From Bacteroidales bacterium (lineage in GTDB: Bacteria; Bacteroidota; Bacteroidia; Bacteroidales; Tenuifilaceae): DNA of 64,000 nt. Location: NCBI GenBank assembly GCA_016931855.1, contig JAFGDZ010000068.1, positions 124,001-188,000 on the forward strand. Reading direction: 5' to 3'. The translations under genes and the position numbers were made by a program. The notes beneath the pieces are model-generated. The model had not been told where the DNA came from. It made no database searches and saw nothing but the letters and a program-made list of their open reading frames with translations. Shown here piece after piece: positions 56,340-64,000 of this stretch (its first letter is position 1; the number at the start of each line of letters is the position of its first letter).

Positions 56340-56972
56340 TTATAATACTTGAAACATTTTATGCAAAACGTCAACTGAGCTCTCTACTAGTACAAGAGCC
56401 GATGAATCAACTATCTCATATGTATTTAAATTAGAGGCAGTTGCGACTTTTTGCTTCTGTAAATTCCTGGATGACAAATATATATTTTTATTTGGTTCGC
56501 TAAGCACCAAAATTGACTTTTTGTCAACTAAGTTTAAGTTCTTTAGGATGTTGATATACTCCTTGGTTCTTGGAGTCTCAAGACTGAAGTCCTCAAGAAC
56601 GTAAATGGCGTTAGTGCGAGCCTTATATGTAAGAGCACTCTTACGAGCTAATTGCTTAAGCTTTTTGTTAAGCTTGAAACTATAGTCGCGGGGAACTGGA
56701 CCAAATACGCGACCACCTCCACGGAAAAGTGGCGATTTAATGCTACCTGCACGAGCGGTACCGGTACCCTTTTGCTTTTTAAGCTTACGGGTGCTACCTG
56801 ATACTTCGTTCCTCTGTTTTGACTTATGAGTACCTTGACGCTGGTTAGCCAAGTACTGCTTAACATCGAGGTAGATAGCGTGATCGTTAGGCTCAATACC
56901 AAAAATAGCATCGTTGAGCTCGATCTTACGCCCGGTTTCCTTTCCAGCTATATTAAGTACGTTGATTTCCAT
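56340..56972 (-). CDS. rplD: 50S ribosomal protein L4
   Basis: The 210-residue protein has the tunnel loop [20 protein letters not shown] and the [13 protein letters not shown] motif. Its start overlaps the rplC stop by one base. Confidence 0.99.
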   Translation of the reverse strand: MEINVLNIAGKETGRKIELNDAIFGIEPNDHAIYLDVKQYLANQRQGTHKSKQRNEVSGSTRKLKKQKGTGTARAGSIKSPLFRGGGRVFGPVPRDYSFKLNKKLKQLARKSALTYKARTNAIYVLEDFSLETPRTKEYINILKNLNLVDKKSILVLSEPNKNIYLSSRNLQKQKVATASNLNTYEIVDSSALVLVESSVDVLHKMFQVL

Positions 56973-57592
56973 TATTTCTCAATAATTAAGTATGAACCTT
57001 TGGCACCTGGAATAGAACCTTTAACGAGAATAAGATTATTCTCTGGTAGCACCTTCAGAATGCGTAGGTTAACAATTTTAACCTGATCGCCACCAGTGCG
57101 TCCAGCCAACCTTTTGCCTTTAAATACGCGGCTTGGGTACGATGAAGCACCCATAGAACCTGGCGCACGAAGACGGTTGTGCTGACCGTGGGTTTGTCCT
57201 CCCACTCCACCGAAACCATGGCGTTTTACAACACCTTGGAATCCTTTACCTTTAGAGATACCGGTTACGTCAACCCATTTATCTTCATCGTTGAAGATGT
57301 CAACGGTAACAGTATCGCCAAGGCTGTACTGGTGTTCCCAATCTTTGAACTCAACTACTTTACGCTTTGGGGTAGTGTTAGCCTTTTTGAAGTGACCTAA
57401 CAGCGCGTTGCTGGTATGCTTCTCCTTTTTGTCGTCAAACGCAAGCTGAATGGCATCGTAGCCATCCACGTCTTGGTTTTTAATTTGAGTAACAACGCAG
57501 GGACCAGCTTCAATCACGGTGCATGGTATATTCTTACCATCAGCACCAAACACGGAAGTCATTCCGATTTTACGTCCAATTAATCCTGGCAT
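56972..57592 (-). CDS. rplC: 50S ribosomal protein L3
   Basis: The 206-residue protein starts [16 protein letters not shown], followed by the signature [16 protein letters not shown] and [15 protein letters not shown]. It is near the peptidyl transferase centre. Confidence 0.99.
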   Translation of the reverse strand: MPGLIGRKIGMTSVFGADGKNIPCTVIEAGPCVVTQIKNQDVDGYDAIQLAFDDKKEKHTSNALLGHFKKANTTPKRKVVEFKDWEHQYSLGDTVTVDIFNDEDKWVDVTGISKGKGFQGVVKRHGFGGVGGQTHGQHNRLRAPGSMGASSYPSRVFKGKRLAGRTGGDQVKIVNLRILKVLPENNLILVKGSIPGAKGSYLIIEK

Positions 57593-57617
57593 TTTTCTTA
57601 GTATTAACTAATCACAC

Positions 57618-57923
57618 TCATACTTTAATTTCTACTTCGACTCCACTAGGCAGCTCAAGTTTCATGAGCGCGTCAATTGTCTTTGGTGTGGAGCTGTAGA
57701 TGTCGAGTAATCTCTTGAAAGAGCAAAGTTGGAACTGCTCTCTCGATTTCTTGTTCACAAAGGTAGCACGGTTTACGGTAAAAATCCGCTTGTGTGTAGG
57801 TAGCGGAATTGGACCACTCACCACTGCTCCGGTGGCTTTTACGGTTTTCACGATTTTCTCGGCCGATTTGTCCACCAGGTTGTGATCGTACGATTTCAAC
57901 TTGATTCGAATCTTCTGGCTCAT
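57618..57923 (-). CDS. rpsJ: 30S ribosomal protein S10
   Basis: The 101-residue protein starts [20 protein letters not shown], with [19 protein letters not shown]. It lies directly after fusA. The tuf gene that often separates them in other phyla is absent. Confidence 0.99.
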   Translation of the reverse strand: MSQKIRIKLKSYDHNLVDKSAEKIVKTVKATGAVVSGPIPLPTHKRIFTVNRATFVNKKSREQFQLCSFKRLLDIYSSTPKTIDALMKLELPSGVEVEIKV

Positions 57924-57944
57924 TTGTTTACAAAAGGTAAATGG

Positions 57945-60059
57945 TTAATCTTCCTTTACGGCTTTTCCTTGCGATTTCTCAATAATCTCCTTGGCCAGGT
58001 TGGCAGGAACCTCAGCATAGTGAGAGAACTCCATTGTTGAGGTAGCCCTTCCGGAGGTAAGGGTACGAAGTACGGTAACATATCCAAACATTTCGGATAG
58101 GGGCACTTTAGACTTAACTACACGTGCACCACCTTTAGACTCCATACCGGTAATTTGTCCGCGGCGTTTGTTGAAATCGCCAATTACATCACCCATGTAA
58201 TCTTCTGGAGTTACAACCTCTACAGCCATGATTGGCTCGAGGATAATGGGTTTCGCCTTTGGACATGCATGTCTGAACGCTTGCCTTGCAGCAATCTCGA
58301 ATGAAAGAGCGTCAGAGTCAACTGGATGAAATGAACCATCCTTAAGGGTAACTTTAAGGCTAGGCATTGCAAATCCGGCCAATGGGCCATTTTTAAGTGC
58401 CTCCTGGAAGCCTTTAGCAACCGATGGGATAAACTCGCGAGGTACGTTACCACCTTTAACCTCATCAACGAACTGAAGTCCAGTTACGCCTTCTGGGGCT
58501 GGTTCAATGGTAATCACGATATCAGCAAACTTACCACGACCACCAGACTGTTTCTTGAACACCTCGCGGTGATCTACAGAGCCAGTAATAGCCTCACGGT
58601 AAGCTACCTGTGGCGCACCTTGGTTGATATCTACGTTAAACTCTCTACGAAGACGGTCAACAATAATTTCAAGGTGAAGCTCGCCCATACCGCTAATCAC
58701 GGTTTGTCCGCTTTCTTCATCAGTTTTAACACGGAAAGTTGGATCCTCTTCAGATAGTTTGCCAAGGGCCATACCTAGCTTATCAAGATCTTTCTGTGTC
58801 TTAGGTTCAATAGCCAAACCAATAACTGGTTCGGGGAAGGTCATAGACTCAAGTGCAATTGGGTTCTTCTCCTCGCAAACGGTATCGCCAGTACGAAGGT
58901 CTTTAAAACCTACCGCTGCACAGATATCACCTGCTTCGCAGAACTCAATTGGGTTTTGCTTATTTGCGTGCATTTGGTAAAGACGGCTGATACGCTCTTT
59001 TTTACCGCTACGGGTATTGAAGATGTAGCTACCGCTTTCTAGTTTACCAGAATAAACACGGATGAATGCAAGGCGACCTACGTATGGGTCGGTTGCAATT
59101 TTGAATGCCAATCCGCAGAATGGTTCTGAAGAATCAGCATTACGAACAGCCTCTTCGCCTGAATCTGGGTTAGTACCGGTTACAGCACCAATGTCCATAG
59201 GGCTAGGAAGGAAGGCAATAACTGCATCAAGAAGTCGCTGTACACCTTTGTTCTTAAAGGCAGAGCCACAAAGAACGGGTACAATAGACATATCGATAGT
59301 AGCCTTACGGATAGTTTCGATAATCTCGTCAGCGGTTATTGAGTTTGGATCCTCAAAGAAGCGCTCCATCAGGTCTTCGTTGTATGAAGCAACCGCTTCA
59401 ACCAACTTCTCGCGCCATTCAGCAACTTCTGCTTCCATTGCTGCAGGAACGTCCTCAAGGCGGTAGTTTACCTCTTTAGATCCTGGCTCTTCGTACCATA
59501 CAACTGCCTTGTTCTCAATTAGGTCAACAACACCTTTAAAGGTATCTTCTGCCCCAATAGGAAGTTGTACGGGAATAGCGTTAGCACCTAGCCTATCTCT
59601 AATCTGTCCAACAACAGAAAGGAAATCGGCACCAGTACGATCCATTTTGTTAACGAAGGCCATTTTTGGAACACGATACTTATCGGCTTGGCGCCAAACA
59701 GTTTCGCTTTGTGGCTCAACACCACCAACAGCGCAGAATACAGCAACAGCGCCATCGAGTACCCTTAGCGAGCGCTCTACCTCTACGGTAAAGTCAACGT
59801 GGCCCGGGGTATCAATAACGTTAATCTGGTACTGCTTCTCGTTATATTTCCAGAAAGTTGTAGTTGCAGCAGAAGTAATGGTAATACCCCTCTCCTGCTC
59901 CTGCACCATCCAGTCCATGGTAGCACCACCTTCGTGTACTTCACCAATCTTGTGAGTTTTACCCGTATAATAAAGAATACGCTCGGAAGTAGTAGTCTTT
60001 CCGGCGTCGATGTGCGCCATGATTCCTATATTACGGGTAAATCTTAAATCTCTTGCCAT
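57945..60059 (-). CDS. fusA: Elongation factor G
   Basis: The 704-residue protein has GTPase motifs AHIDAGKTT (G1), QERGIT (switch I), DTPGHVDF with the catalytic His, and NKMDRTGAD, followed by domains II-V (typical [24 protein letters not shown]). It drives translocation with GTP hydrolysis. It is the housekeeping copy, in contrast with the divergent paralogue at 61420. It is in the str operon 37 bp after rpsG. Confidence 0.99.
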   Translation of the reverse strand: MARDLRFTRNIGIMAHIDAGKTTTSERILYYTGKTHKIGEVHEGGATMDWMVQEQERGITITSAATTTFWKYNEKQYQINVIDTPGHVDFTVEVERSLRVLDGAVAVFCAVGGVEPQSETVWRQADKYRVPKMAFVNKMDRTGADFLSVVGQIRDRLGANAIPVQLPIGAEDTFKGVVDLIENKAVVWYEEPGSKEVNYRLEDVPAAMEAEVAEWREKLVEAVASYNEDLMERFFEDPNSITADEIIETIRKATIDMSIVPVLCGSAFKNKGVQRLLDAVIAFLPSPMDIGAVTGTNPDSGEEAVRNADSSEPFCGLAFKIATDPYVGRLAFIRVYSGKLESGSYIFNTRSGKKERISRLYQMHANKQNPIEFCEAGDICAAVGFKDLRTGDTVCEEKNPIALESMTFPEPVIGLAIEPKTQKDLDKLGMALGKLSEEDPTFRVKTDEESGQTVISGMGELHLEIIVDRLRREFNVDINQGAPQVAYREAITGSVDHREVFKKQSGGRGKFADIVITIEPAPEGVTGLQFVDEVKGGNVPREFIPSVAKGFQEALKNGPLAGFAMPSLKVTLKDGSFHPVDSDALSFEIAARQAFRHACPKAKPIILEPIMAVEVVTPEDYMGDVIGDFNKRRGQITGMESKGGARVVKSKVPLSEMFGYVTVLRTLTSGRATSTMEFSHYAEVPANLAKEIIEKSQGKAVKED

Positions 60060-60096
60060 TAATTGATTCCTTTAACTTTACTGTGAACTACAACTA

Positions 60097-60573
60097 TTAA
60101 AAACGGAAGTGTGCAAATGCCTTGTTAGCTTCGGCCATTTTGTGCATATCTTCTTTTCGCTTATATGCACCACCTTCTTCGTTGTAAGCGGCGATGATCT
60201 CAGAAGCCAGCTTCTCACTCATACCCTTACCGGTACGCTTGCGAGAGTAAAGGATCATGTTCTTAATAGAAAGGGCTACTTTGCGGTCGGTACGAACTTC
60301 CATTGGAACCTGGAATGTTGCACCACCCACGCGGCGGCTTTTTACCTCAACCTGAGGAGTAATGTTCTCAAGGGCTTTTTTCCAGATCTCAAGAGGAGTC
60401 TTCTCAGAATCCTTCACTCTTTCGCTAACTAGCTCAAGAGCATCATAGAAAATATTGAAAGCCACGCTCTTCTTGCCATCGTACATTAGGTTATTCACGA
60501 AACGTGTAACTAGAACGTCGTGAAACTTAGGGTCCGGCAAGAGAATTCTTTTCTTTGGTTTAGCTTTTCTCAT
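60097..60573 (-). CDS. rpsG: 30S ribosomal protein S7
   Basis: The 158-residue protein shows [34 protein letters not shown] and the C-terminal [15 protein letters not shown]. It nucleates the head of the 30S subunit. Confidence 0.99.
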   Translation of the reverse strand: MRKAKPKKRILLPDPKFHDVLVTRFVNNLMYDGKKSVAFNIFYDALELVSERVKDSEKTPLEIWKKALENITPQVEVKSRRVGGATFQVPMEVRTDRKVALSIKNMILYSRKRTGKGMSEKLASEIIAAYNEEGGAYKRKEDMHKMAEANKAFAHFRF

Positions 60574-60599
60574 TGTAGTAAAGCTTCTGTCGAATTAAC

Positions 60600-60977
60600 T
60601 TATTTTTTCTTAGGTCTCTTTGTGCCATACTTAGAACGGCGCTGGTTACGTCCCTCAACACCAGATGCGTCGAGCGCACCACGAATGATGTGGTAACGAA
60701 CACCGGGTAAATCTTTTACCCTTCCTCCACGGATTAACACAATGGAGTGTTCTTGTAGGTTGTGACCCTCTCCAGGGATGTAGGCATTAACCTCTTTCTG
60801 GTTAGTGAGCCTAACCCTGGCAACTTTTCTCATAGCCGAATTTGGCTTCTTAGGAGTAGTGGTGTACACACGTACACATACCCCGCGGCGCTGTGGACAC
60901 GCATCAAGAGCAGGAGATTTACTCTTCTCCTCTAGATTTGTCCGGCCTTTTCTTACTAGCTGCTGAATTGTAGGCAT
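60600..60977 (-). CDS. rpsL: 30S ribosomal protein S12
   Basis: The 125-residue protein starts [20 protein letters not shown] and has the decoding loop [19 protein letters not shown] with the streptomycin-related Lys in its wild-type form. It is the first gene of the roughly 17.8-kb operon. Confidence 0.99.
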   Translation of the reverse strand: MPTIQQLVRKGRTNLEEKSKSPALDACPQRRGVCVRVYTTTPKKPNSAMRKVARVRLTNQKEVNAYIPGEGHNLQEHSIVLIRGGRVKDLPGVRYHIIRGALDASGVEGRNQRRSKYGTKRPKKK

Positions 60978-61021
60978 ATATACAATCTAGATTAATTAAA
61001 AAAACTTCGTAAAACGGGTTG

Positions 61022-61052
61022 CAAAGGTATTCTTTTTTTGCAAACTGCACAA
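61022..61052 (-). promoter_or_regulatory. Promoter of the ribosomal operon
   Basis: On the minus strand, TTGTG (61052-61048) and TACCTTTG (61029-61022) with an 18-bp spacer match the Bacteroidota consensus. The -7 element ends 44 bp before the rpsL ATG. Confidence 0.75.
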
Positions 61053-61211
61053 TCTAGAACACCTTTTTTACTGCCAATTAGCTAATTACACTATCCCAGC
61101 TAAAGGCGGCGCAAAAGTAGTGCTTTTATTTTAATCTACAAGCCTTTTTTACAAACAGTTACTTAACGTTCAACATTTTATTGCGGGGGCTGTAGGTAAT
61201 TGCTCAAAAAA

Positions 61212-61241
61212 TTTGTTTGCAACAAAATTTTACTATTTTTG
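61212..61241 (+). promoter_or_regulatory. Promoter of fusA2
   Basis: TTTG (61212-61215), an 18-bp spacer and TATTTTTG (61234-61241). A leader of about 170 nt then precedes the ATG. Confidence 0.6.
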
Positions 61242-61247
61242 AGAAAT

Positions 61248-61419
61248 TCAAACGAGAGTTGGTCTTTTACACTTCGGCAAGTTCAATCCTATACCGTTAT
61301 TATATATAGTATAGCTCATTGATGAGACGAATCCAGATTCTTCTGGACAAAGAAAACTAGTACACTAATAATATAGTTTTTGACCCGTAATTGTTAAACA
61401 GCACTAAAGCGTTTGTTAC
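61248..61419 (+). promoter_or_regulatory. Long 5' leader of fusA2
   Basis: The untranslated stretch holds two small pairings: CTATAC (61289-61294)/GTATAG (61309-61314), and TCCAGA (61332-61337)/TCTGGA (61342-61347). No known riboswitch is recognised and no upstream reading frame stands out. Confidence 0.35.
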
Positions 61420-63576
61420 ATGAAAACCTACCAAACTAATCAGATCAAGAACATTGCCCTCCTTGGAAATACCGGATCGGGGAAAACCCTCTTAGCAGAG
61501 TCCATGCTATTTGAGGGTAAGGTAATAGAACGTAAAGGAACGATTGAAGGAAAAAACACTGTATCGGACTACACCGACATTGAGCAGCAAAACCTTCGCT
61601 CGATATTCTCAACCATCCTTTACACAGAGTTCAAGGACAACAAGTTAAACATTATAGACACTCCGGGTTCCGATGATTTTGTTGGAGCTGTTATAACTTC
61701 TCTTAGAGCTGCAGATATTGGGGTAATGACCATTAACGCGCAGTATGGCGTTGAAGTGGCTACTGAAATATTTAACCGCTACGCCGAGCACATGCATAAG
61801 CCTCTGATTTTTGCCATTACCCAGCTAGACCACGAAAAGGCTAACTACGATCAGGCTATTGAATCGCTAAAGCAAAGTTTTGGAAAAAAGGTTATTCAAA
61901 TTCAGTACCCCGTTGCTACTGGAAGCGGTTTCGACACCTTTATTGATGTACTACTAATGAAGATGTACAAGTTCTCTGGTGATACAGGCCAACGCGAAGA
62001 ACTTGACATCCCTGCTTCGGAACTAGAGAAAGCCAACGAGCTTCATAATGCCCTTGTTGAAGCTGCTGCCGAAAACGATGAGTCCCTTATGGAGAAGTAC
62101 TTTGAGCAAGGCTCTCTAACCGAGGACGAGATGCGTAGAGGAATTAGGGTTGGTCTTAGCAACAGGAGCCTATTCCCCGTATTCTGCACTTCGGCAAAGA
62201 AAAATATTGGTACCAAACGTTTAATGGAGTTCATTATAAACGTTGCCCCAGATCCTTCAAGAGTACCACTTCTTCCTACAGTTGAAGAGAAAGAGGTGAA
62301 ATGTGACGCAAACGCACCCACATCCATATTTGTTTTTAAAACAGCAATAGAATCCCATATAGGCGAGATTAACTACTTTAAAGTAATGTCGGGCAAGGTT
62401 ACCGAAGGAATGGACTTAGTTAACTCTAAAAACGACACAAAGGAACGCTTATCCCAGCTATATGTTGTTGCGGGCAAAAACAGGGTAAAAGTATCAGAGC
62501 TTGTTGCTGGTGACATTGGAGCTACTGTTAAGCTAAAAAGCACCAAAACCAACCATACCCTTTGCGGAACGGGCATTGAGGTTAACTACATCCCCATTAA
62601 ATTCCCAGAGCCTAAATTTAGAACGGCCATAAGAGCAAAGAACGAGTCCGACACAGAGAAGATGGGCGAGCTACTACACCGTGCGCACCAAGAAGACCTT
62701 ACAATTCTTGTTGAGCACTCCAAAGAGCTTAAACAGATTATTGTATCGGGACAAGGGGAGCACCATCTAAATATTTTAAAATGGCACTTAACCAACATCC
62801 ACAAAATAGATGTTGAGTTTATATCGCCCCGTATTCCTTACCGCGAAACAATTACCAAGGTTGCACTGGCAGACTATAGGCACAAGAAGCAGTCGGGCGG
62901 ATCGGGGCAGTTTGGCGAAGTGCACATTATTATTGAGCCATACACCGAAGGCAGCCCAGAGCCAAGCAAATACAAGGTTGCCGGAAAAGAGATAGCCCTA
63001 AACGTTAAGGGCAAGGAAGAAGTAAGCCTTGAGTGGGGTGGCAAATTGATATTCTACAACTGTATTGTAGGTGGTGCAATTGACACCCGATTCCTTCCAG
63101 CCATTCTAAAAGGGATAATGGAAAAGATGGAAGAAGGGCCACTTACCGGCTCATACGCCCGCGACATCCGCGTTGCTGTGTACGATGGGAAGATGCACCC
63201 CGTTGATTCCAACGAGATTTCCTTTAAACTGGCGGGCCGAAATGCATTTAAAACGGCCTTTAAGGAAGCGGGGCCAAAGATTATGGAGCCAGTTTACGAC
63301 GTAGAGGTACTTGTACCCAGCGACAAAATGGGTGACGTAATGAGTGACCTACAGAACCGCCGCGCGATGATACTTGGAATGGGAAGCGACAAGGGATTTG
63401 AGAAGATCAACGCAAAGGTTCCTCTAGCAGAACTTAATAAGTACTCAACTGCACTATCGTCGCTAACCAGCGGCAGGGCAACATACACCATGAAGTTTGC
63501 AAACTACGAGCAGGTACCATCGGATGTTCAGGACAAGCTACTTAAGGCATACGATGCCGACCAAGATGAGGAATAG
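61420..63576 (+). CDS. fusA2: EF-G paralogue (EF-G2) lacking catalytic His
   Basis: The 718-residue protein has full EF-G domain order. The P-loop GNTGSGKT (16-23) is intact. The G3 motif is DTPGS (residues 80-84) instead of DTPGH, removing the catalytic His. The G4 motif is TQLD (134-137) in place of NKMD, and switch I lacks the ERGIT Thr. Domain IV tip and C-terminal features are retained (GQFGEVHIIIEPY, SFKLAGRNAF). This is the class of Bacteroides EF-G2 reported to translocate without GTP hydrolysis in starvation. It has its own promoter and terminator and diverges from the ribosomal operon. Confidence 0.93.
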   Translation: MKTYQTNQIKNIALLGNTGSGKTLLAESMLFEGKVIERKGTIEGKNTVSDYTDIEQQNLRSIFSTILYTEFKDNKLNIIDTPGSDDFVGAVITSLRAADIGVMTINAQYGVEVATEIFNRYAEHMHKPLIFAITQLDHEKANYDQAIESLKQSFGKKVIQIQYPVATGSGFDTFIDVLLMKMYKFSGDTGQREELDIPASELEKANELHNALVEAAAENDESLMEKYFEQGSLTEDEMRRGIRVGLSNRSLFPVFCTSAKKNIGTKRLMEFIINVAPDPSRVPLLPTVEEKEVKCDANAPTSIFVFKTAIESHIGEINYFKVMSGKVTEGMDLVNSKNDTKERLSQLYVVAGKNRVKVSELVAGDIGATVKLKSTKTNHTLCGTGIEVNYIPIKFPEPKFRTAIRAKNESDTEKMGELLHRAHQEDLTILVEHSKELKQIIVSGQGEHHLNILKWHLTNIHKIDVEFISPRIPYRETITKVALADYRHKKQSGGSGQFGEVHIIIEPYTEGSPEPSKYKVAGKEIALNVKGKEEVSLEWGGKLIFYNCIVGGAIDTRFLPAILKGIMEKMEEGPLTGSYARDIRVAVYDGKMHPVDSNEISFKLAGRNAFKTAFKEAGPKIMEPVYDVEVLVPSDKMGDVMSDLQNRRAMILGMGSDKGFEKINAKVPLAELNKYSTALSSLTSGRATYTMKFANYEQVPSDVQDKLLKAYDADQDEE

Positions 63577-63599
63577 CTCACTTTATACTTTTTTGCGCG

Positions 63600-63632
63600 A
63601 AGGGGATTCCATTTGGAGTCCCCTTTGTTTTT
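63600..63632 (+). terminator. Terminator of fusA2
   Basis: AAGGGGA (63600-63606) pairs with TCCCCTT (63619-63625), an inner TCC/GGA pairs, and GTTTTT follows. It lies 24 bp past the stop. Confidence 0.8.
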
Positions 63633-63799
63633 AGCAACCGATTGAAACCCCCACGTACTGTTACTCTTATAACAACCAGACGAACAAAACAGACAAAGCT
63701 GTGTTGTAGGGCATATCAACAACCACAGAATAATACAATTAGAATTTGTAGCATTGCAAAACAACCGACCCCAAAACACATTCGAAAACCCTCTACTCA

Positions 63800-63821
63800 C
63801 CAAGAGCCTCACCGCTCTTGG
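63800..63821. other. Hairpin before the last gene
   Basis: CCAAGAGC (63800-63807) and GCTCTTGG (63814-63821) with a 6-nt loop, 32 bp upstream of the ATG at 63854. No T run is present, so a role in the 5' leader is possible. Confidence 0.4.
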
Positions 63822-63853
63822 AAAGAATGTTGCATGCTAAAACACAGAAGACC

Positions 63854-64000
63854 ATGGAACTAAAGTACAACTACCACACCACAAACCGTGTGGCATCAAA
63901 AAGGCGGAAGGATGTAATACGTTACATCAACATGAAGCTCGCATCAATGGGGCAACCCATTTTTGAGGGGATAGCGCTTACCGAAGATGATGGGCTTACA
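63854..64000 (+). CDS. Unrecognised protein, N-terminal part (cut by window edge)
   Basis: An open frame of 49 codons starts at ATG, with no stop before the window end: MELKYNYHTT, NRVASKRRKD, then VIRYINMKLASMGQP and FEGIALTEDDGL. There is no signal peptide, and a basic helix is followed by an acidic patch. It is probably a cytosolic protein. I cannot name the family from this part. Confidence 0.6.
   Translation, partial: MELKYNYHTTNRVASKRRKDVIRYINMKLASMGQPIFEGIALTEDDGLT

Noticed and set aside
59509-59955. A 148-codon frame antisense to fusA
   Set aside because: Shadow of EF-G GTPase domain codons.

Overview
The window is chromosomal DNA of a member of the phylum Bacteroidota, most likely an environmental or gut-type member of the Bacteroidales/Marinilabiliales group. 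The evidence is type IX secretion (T9SS) C-terminal sorting domains on secreted proteins, the gliding/T9SS genes gldD and gldE, the Bacteroidota promoter style (TTTG near -33, TAnnTTTG near -7), a Bacteroides-type second EF-G, zinc-free S14 and L36, and the gldE-ssb-mutY-HU-rng gene order. The genus cannot be fixed from the sequence alone.

Layout. 1-2044: end of a T9SS-secreted protein and a small putative lipoprotein. 2039-5598: a tightly packed three-gene signalling operon (LytTR regulator, Cache histidine kinase, receiver-LytS kinase fusion). 5826-6929: ychF, bracketed by low-complexity repeats in mirror order. 7176-11053: a secreted M14 carboxypeptidase, a PafA-like alkaline phosphatase fold that has lost nearly all of its active-site residues, and a small unknown protein. 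11118-21096: a complete type I-B CRISPR-Cas locus. On the minus strand it reads cas6-cas8b-cas7-cas5-cas3-cas4-[RAYT transposase]-cas1-cas2-leader-array, with seven repeats and six spacers. 21486-29010: GGGP synthase, a phosphopantetheinyl transferase, gldD, gldE, ssb, mutY, HU, a 30-residue basic protein and RNase E/G. 29344-41583: dsbD, lnt, a LysE exporter, a hybrid histidine kinase with a degenerate ATPase domain, a propeller/SpoIIE-phosphatase sensor and a UbiD-family decarboxylase. 41815-60977: enolase and the fused str-S10-spc-alpha ribosomal operon, from rpsL to rplQ on the minus strand. 61420-63576: the EF-G paralogue fusA2, followed by the start of an unrecognised gene.

How the genes work together. 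The CRISPR locus has everything an active I-B system needs: crRNA processing (Cas6), Cascade (Cas8b/7/5), the nuclease-helicase Cas3 and the adaptation set Cas4/1/2. A REP-associated transposase with three REP-like palindromes sits inside the adaptation module. GldD/GldE and the T9SS cargo proteins belong to one secretion and motility system. The ribosomal operon and fusA2 start divergently from a shared 442-bp promoter region.

The points most worth a second look are the pseudo-phosphatase, the RAYT/REP invasion of the cas locus, the CRISPR leader structure, a possible internally started Cas11 within cas8b, the EF-G2 without its catalytic His, and the hybrid kinase without ATP-binding glycines. 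No tRNA, rRNA, prophage or integrase was seen.
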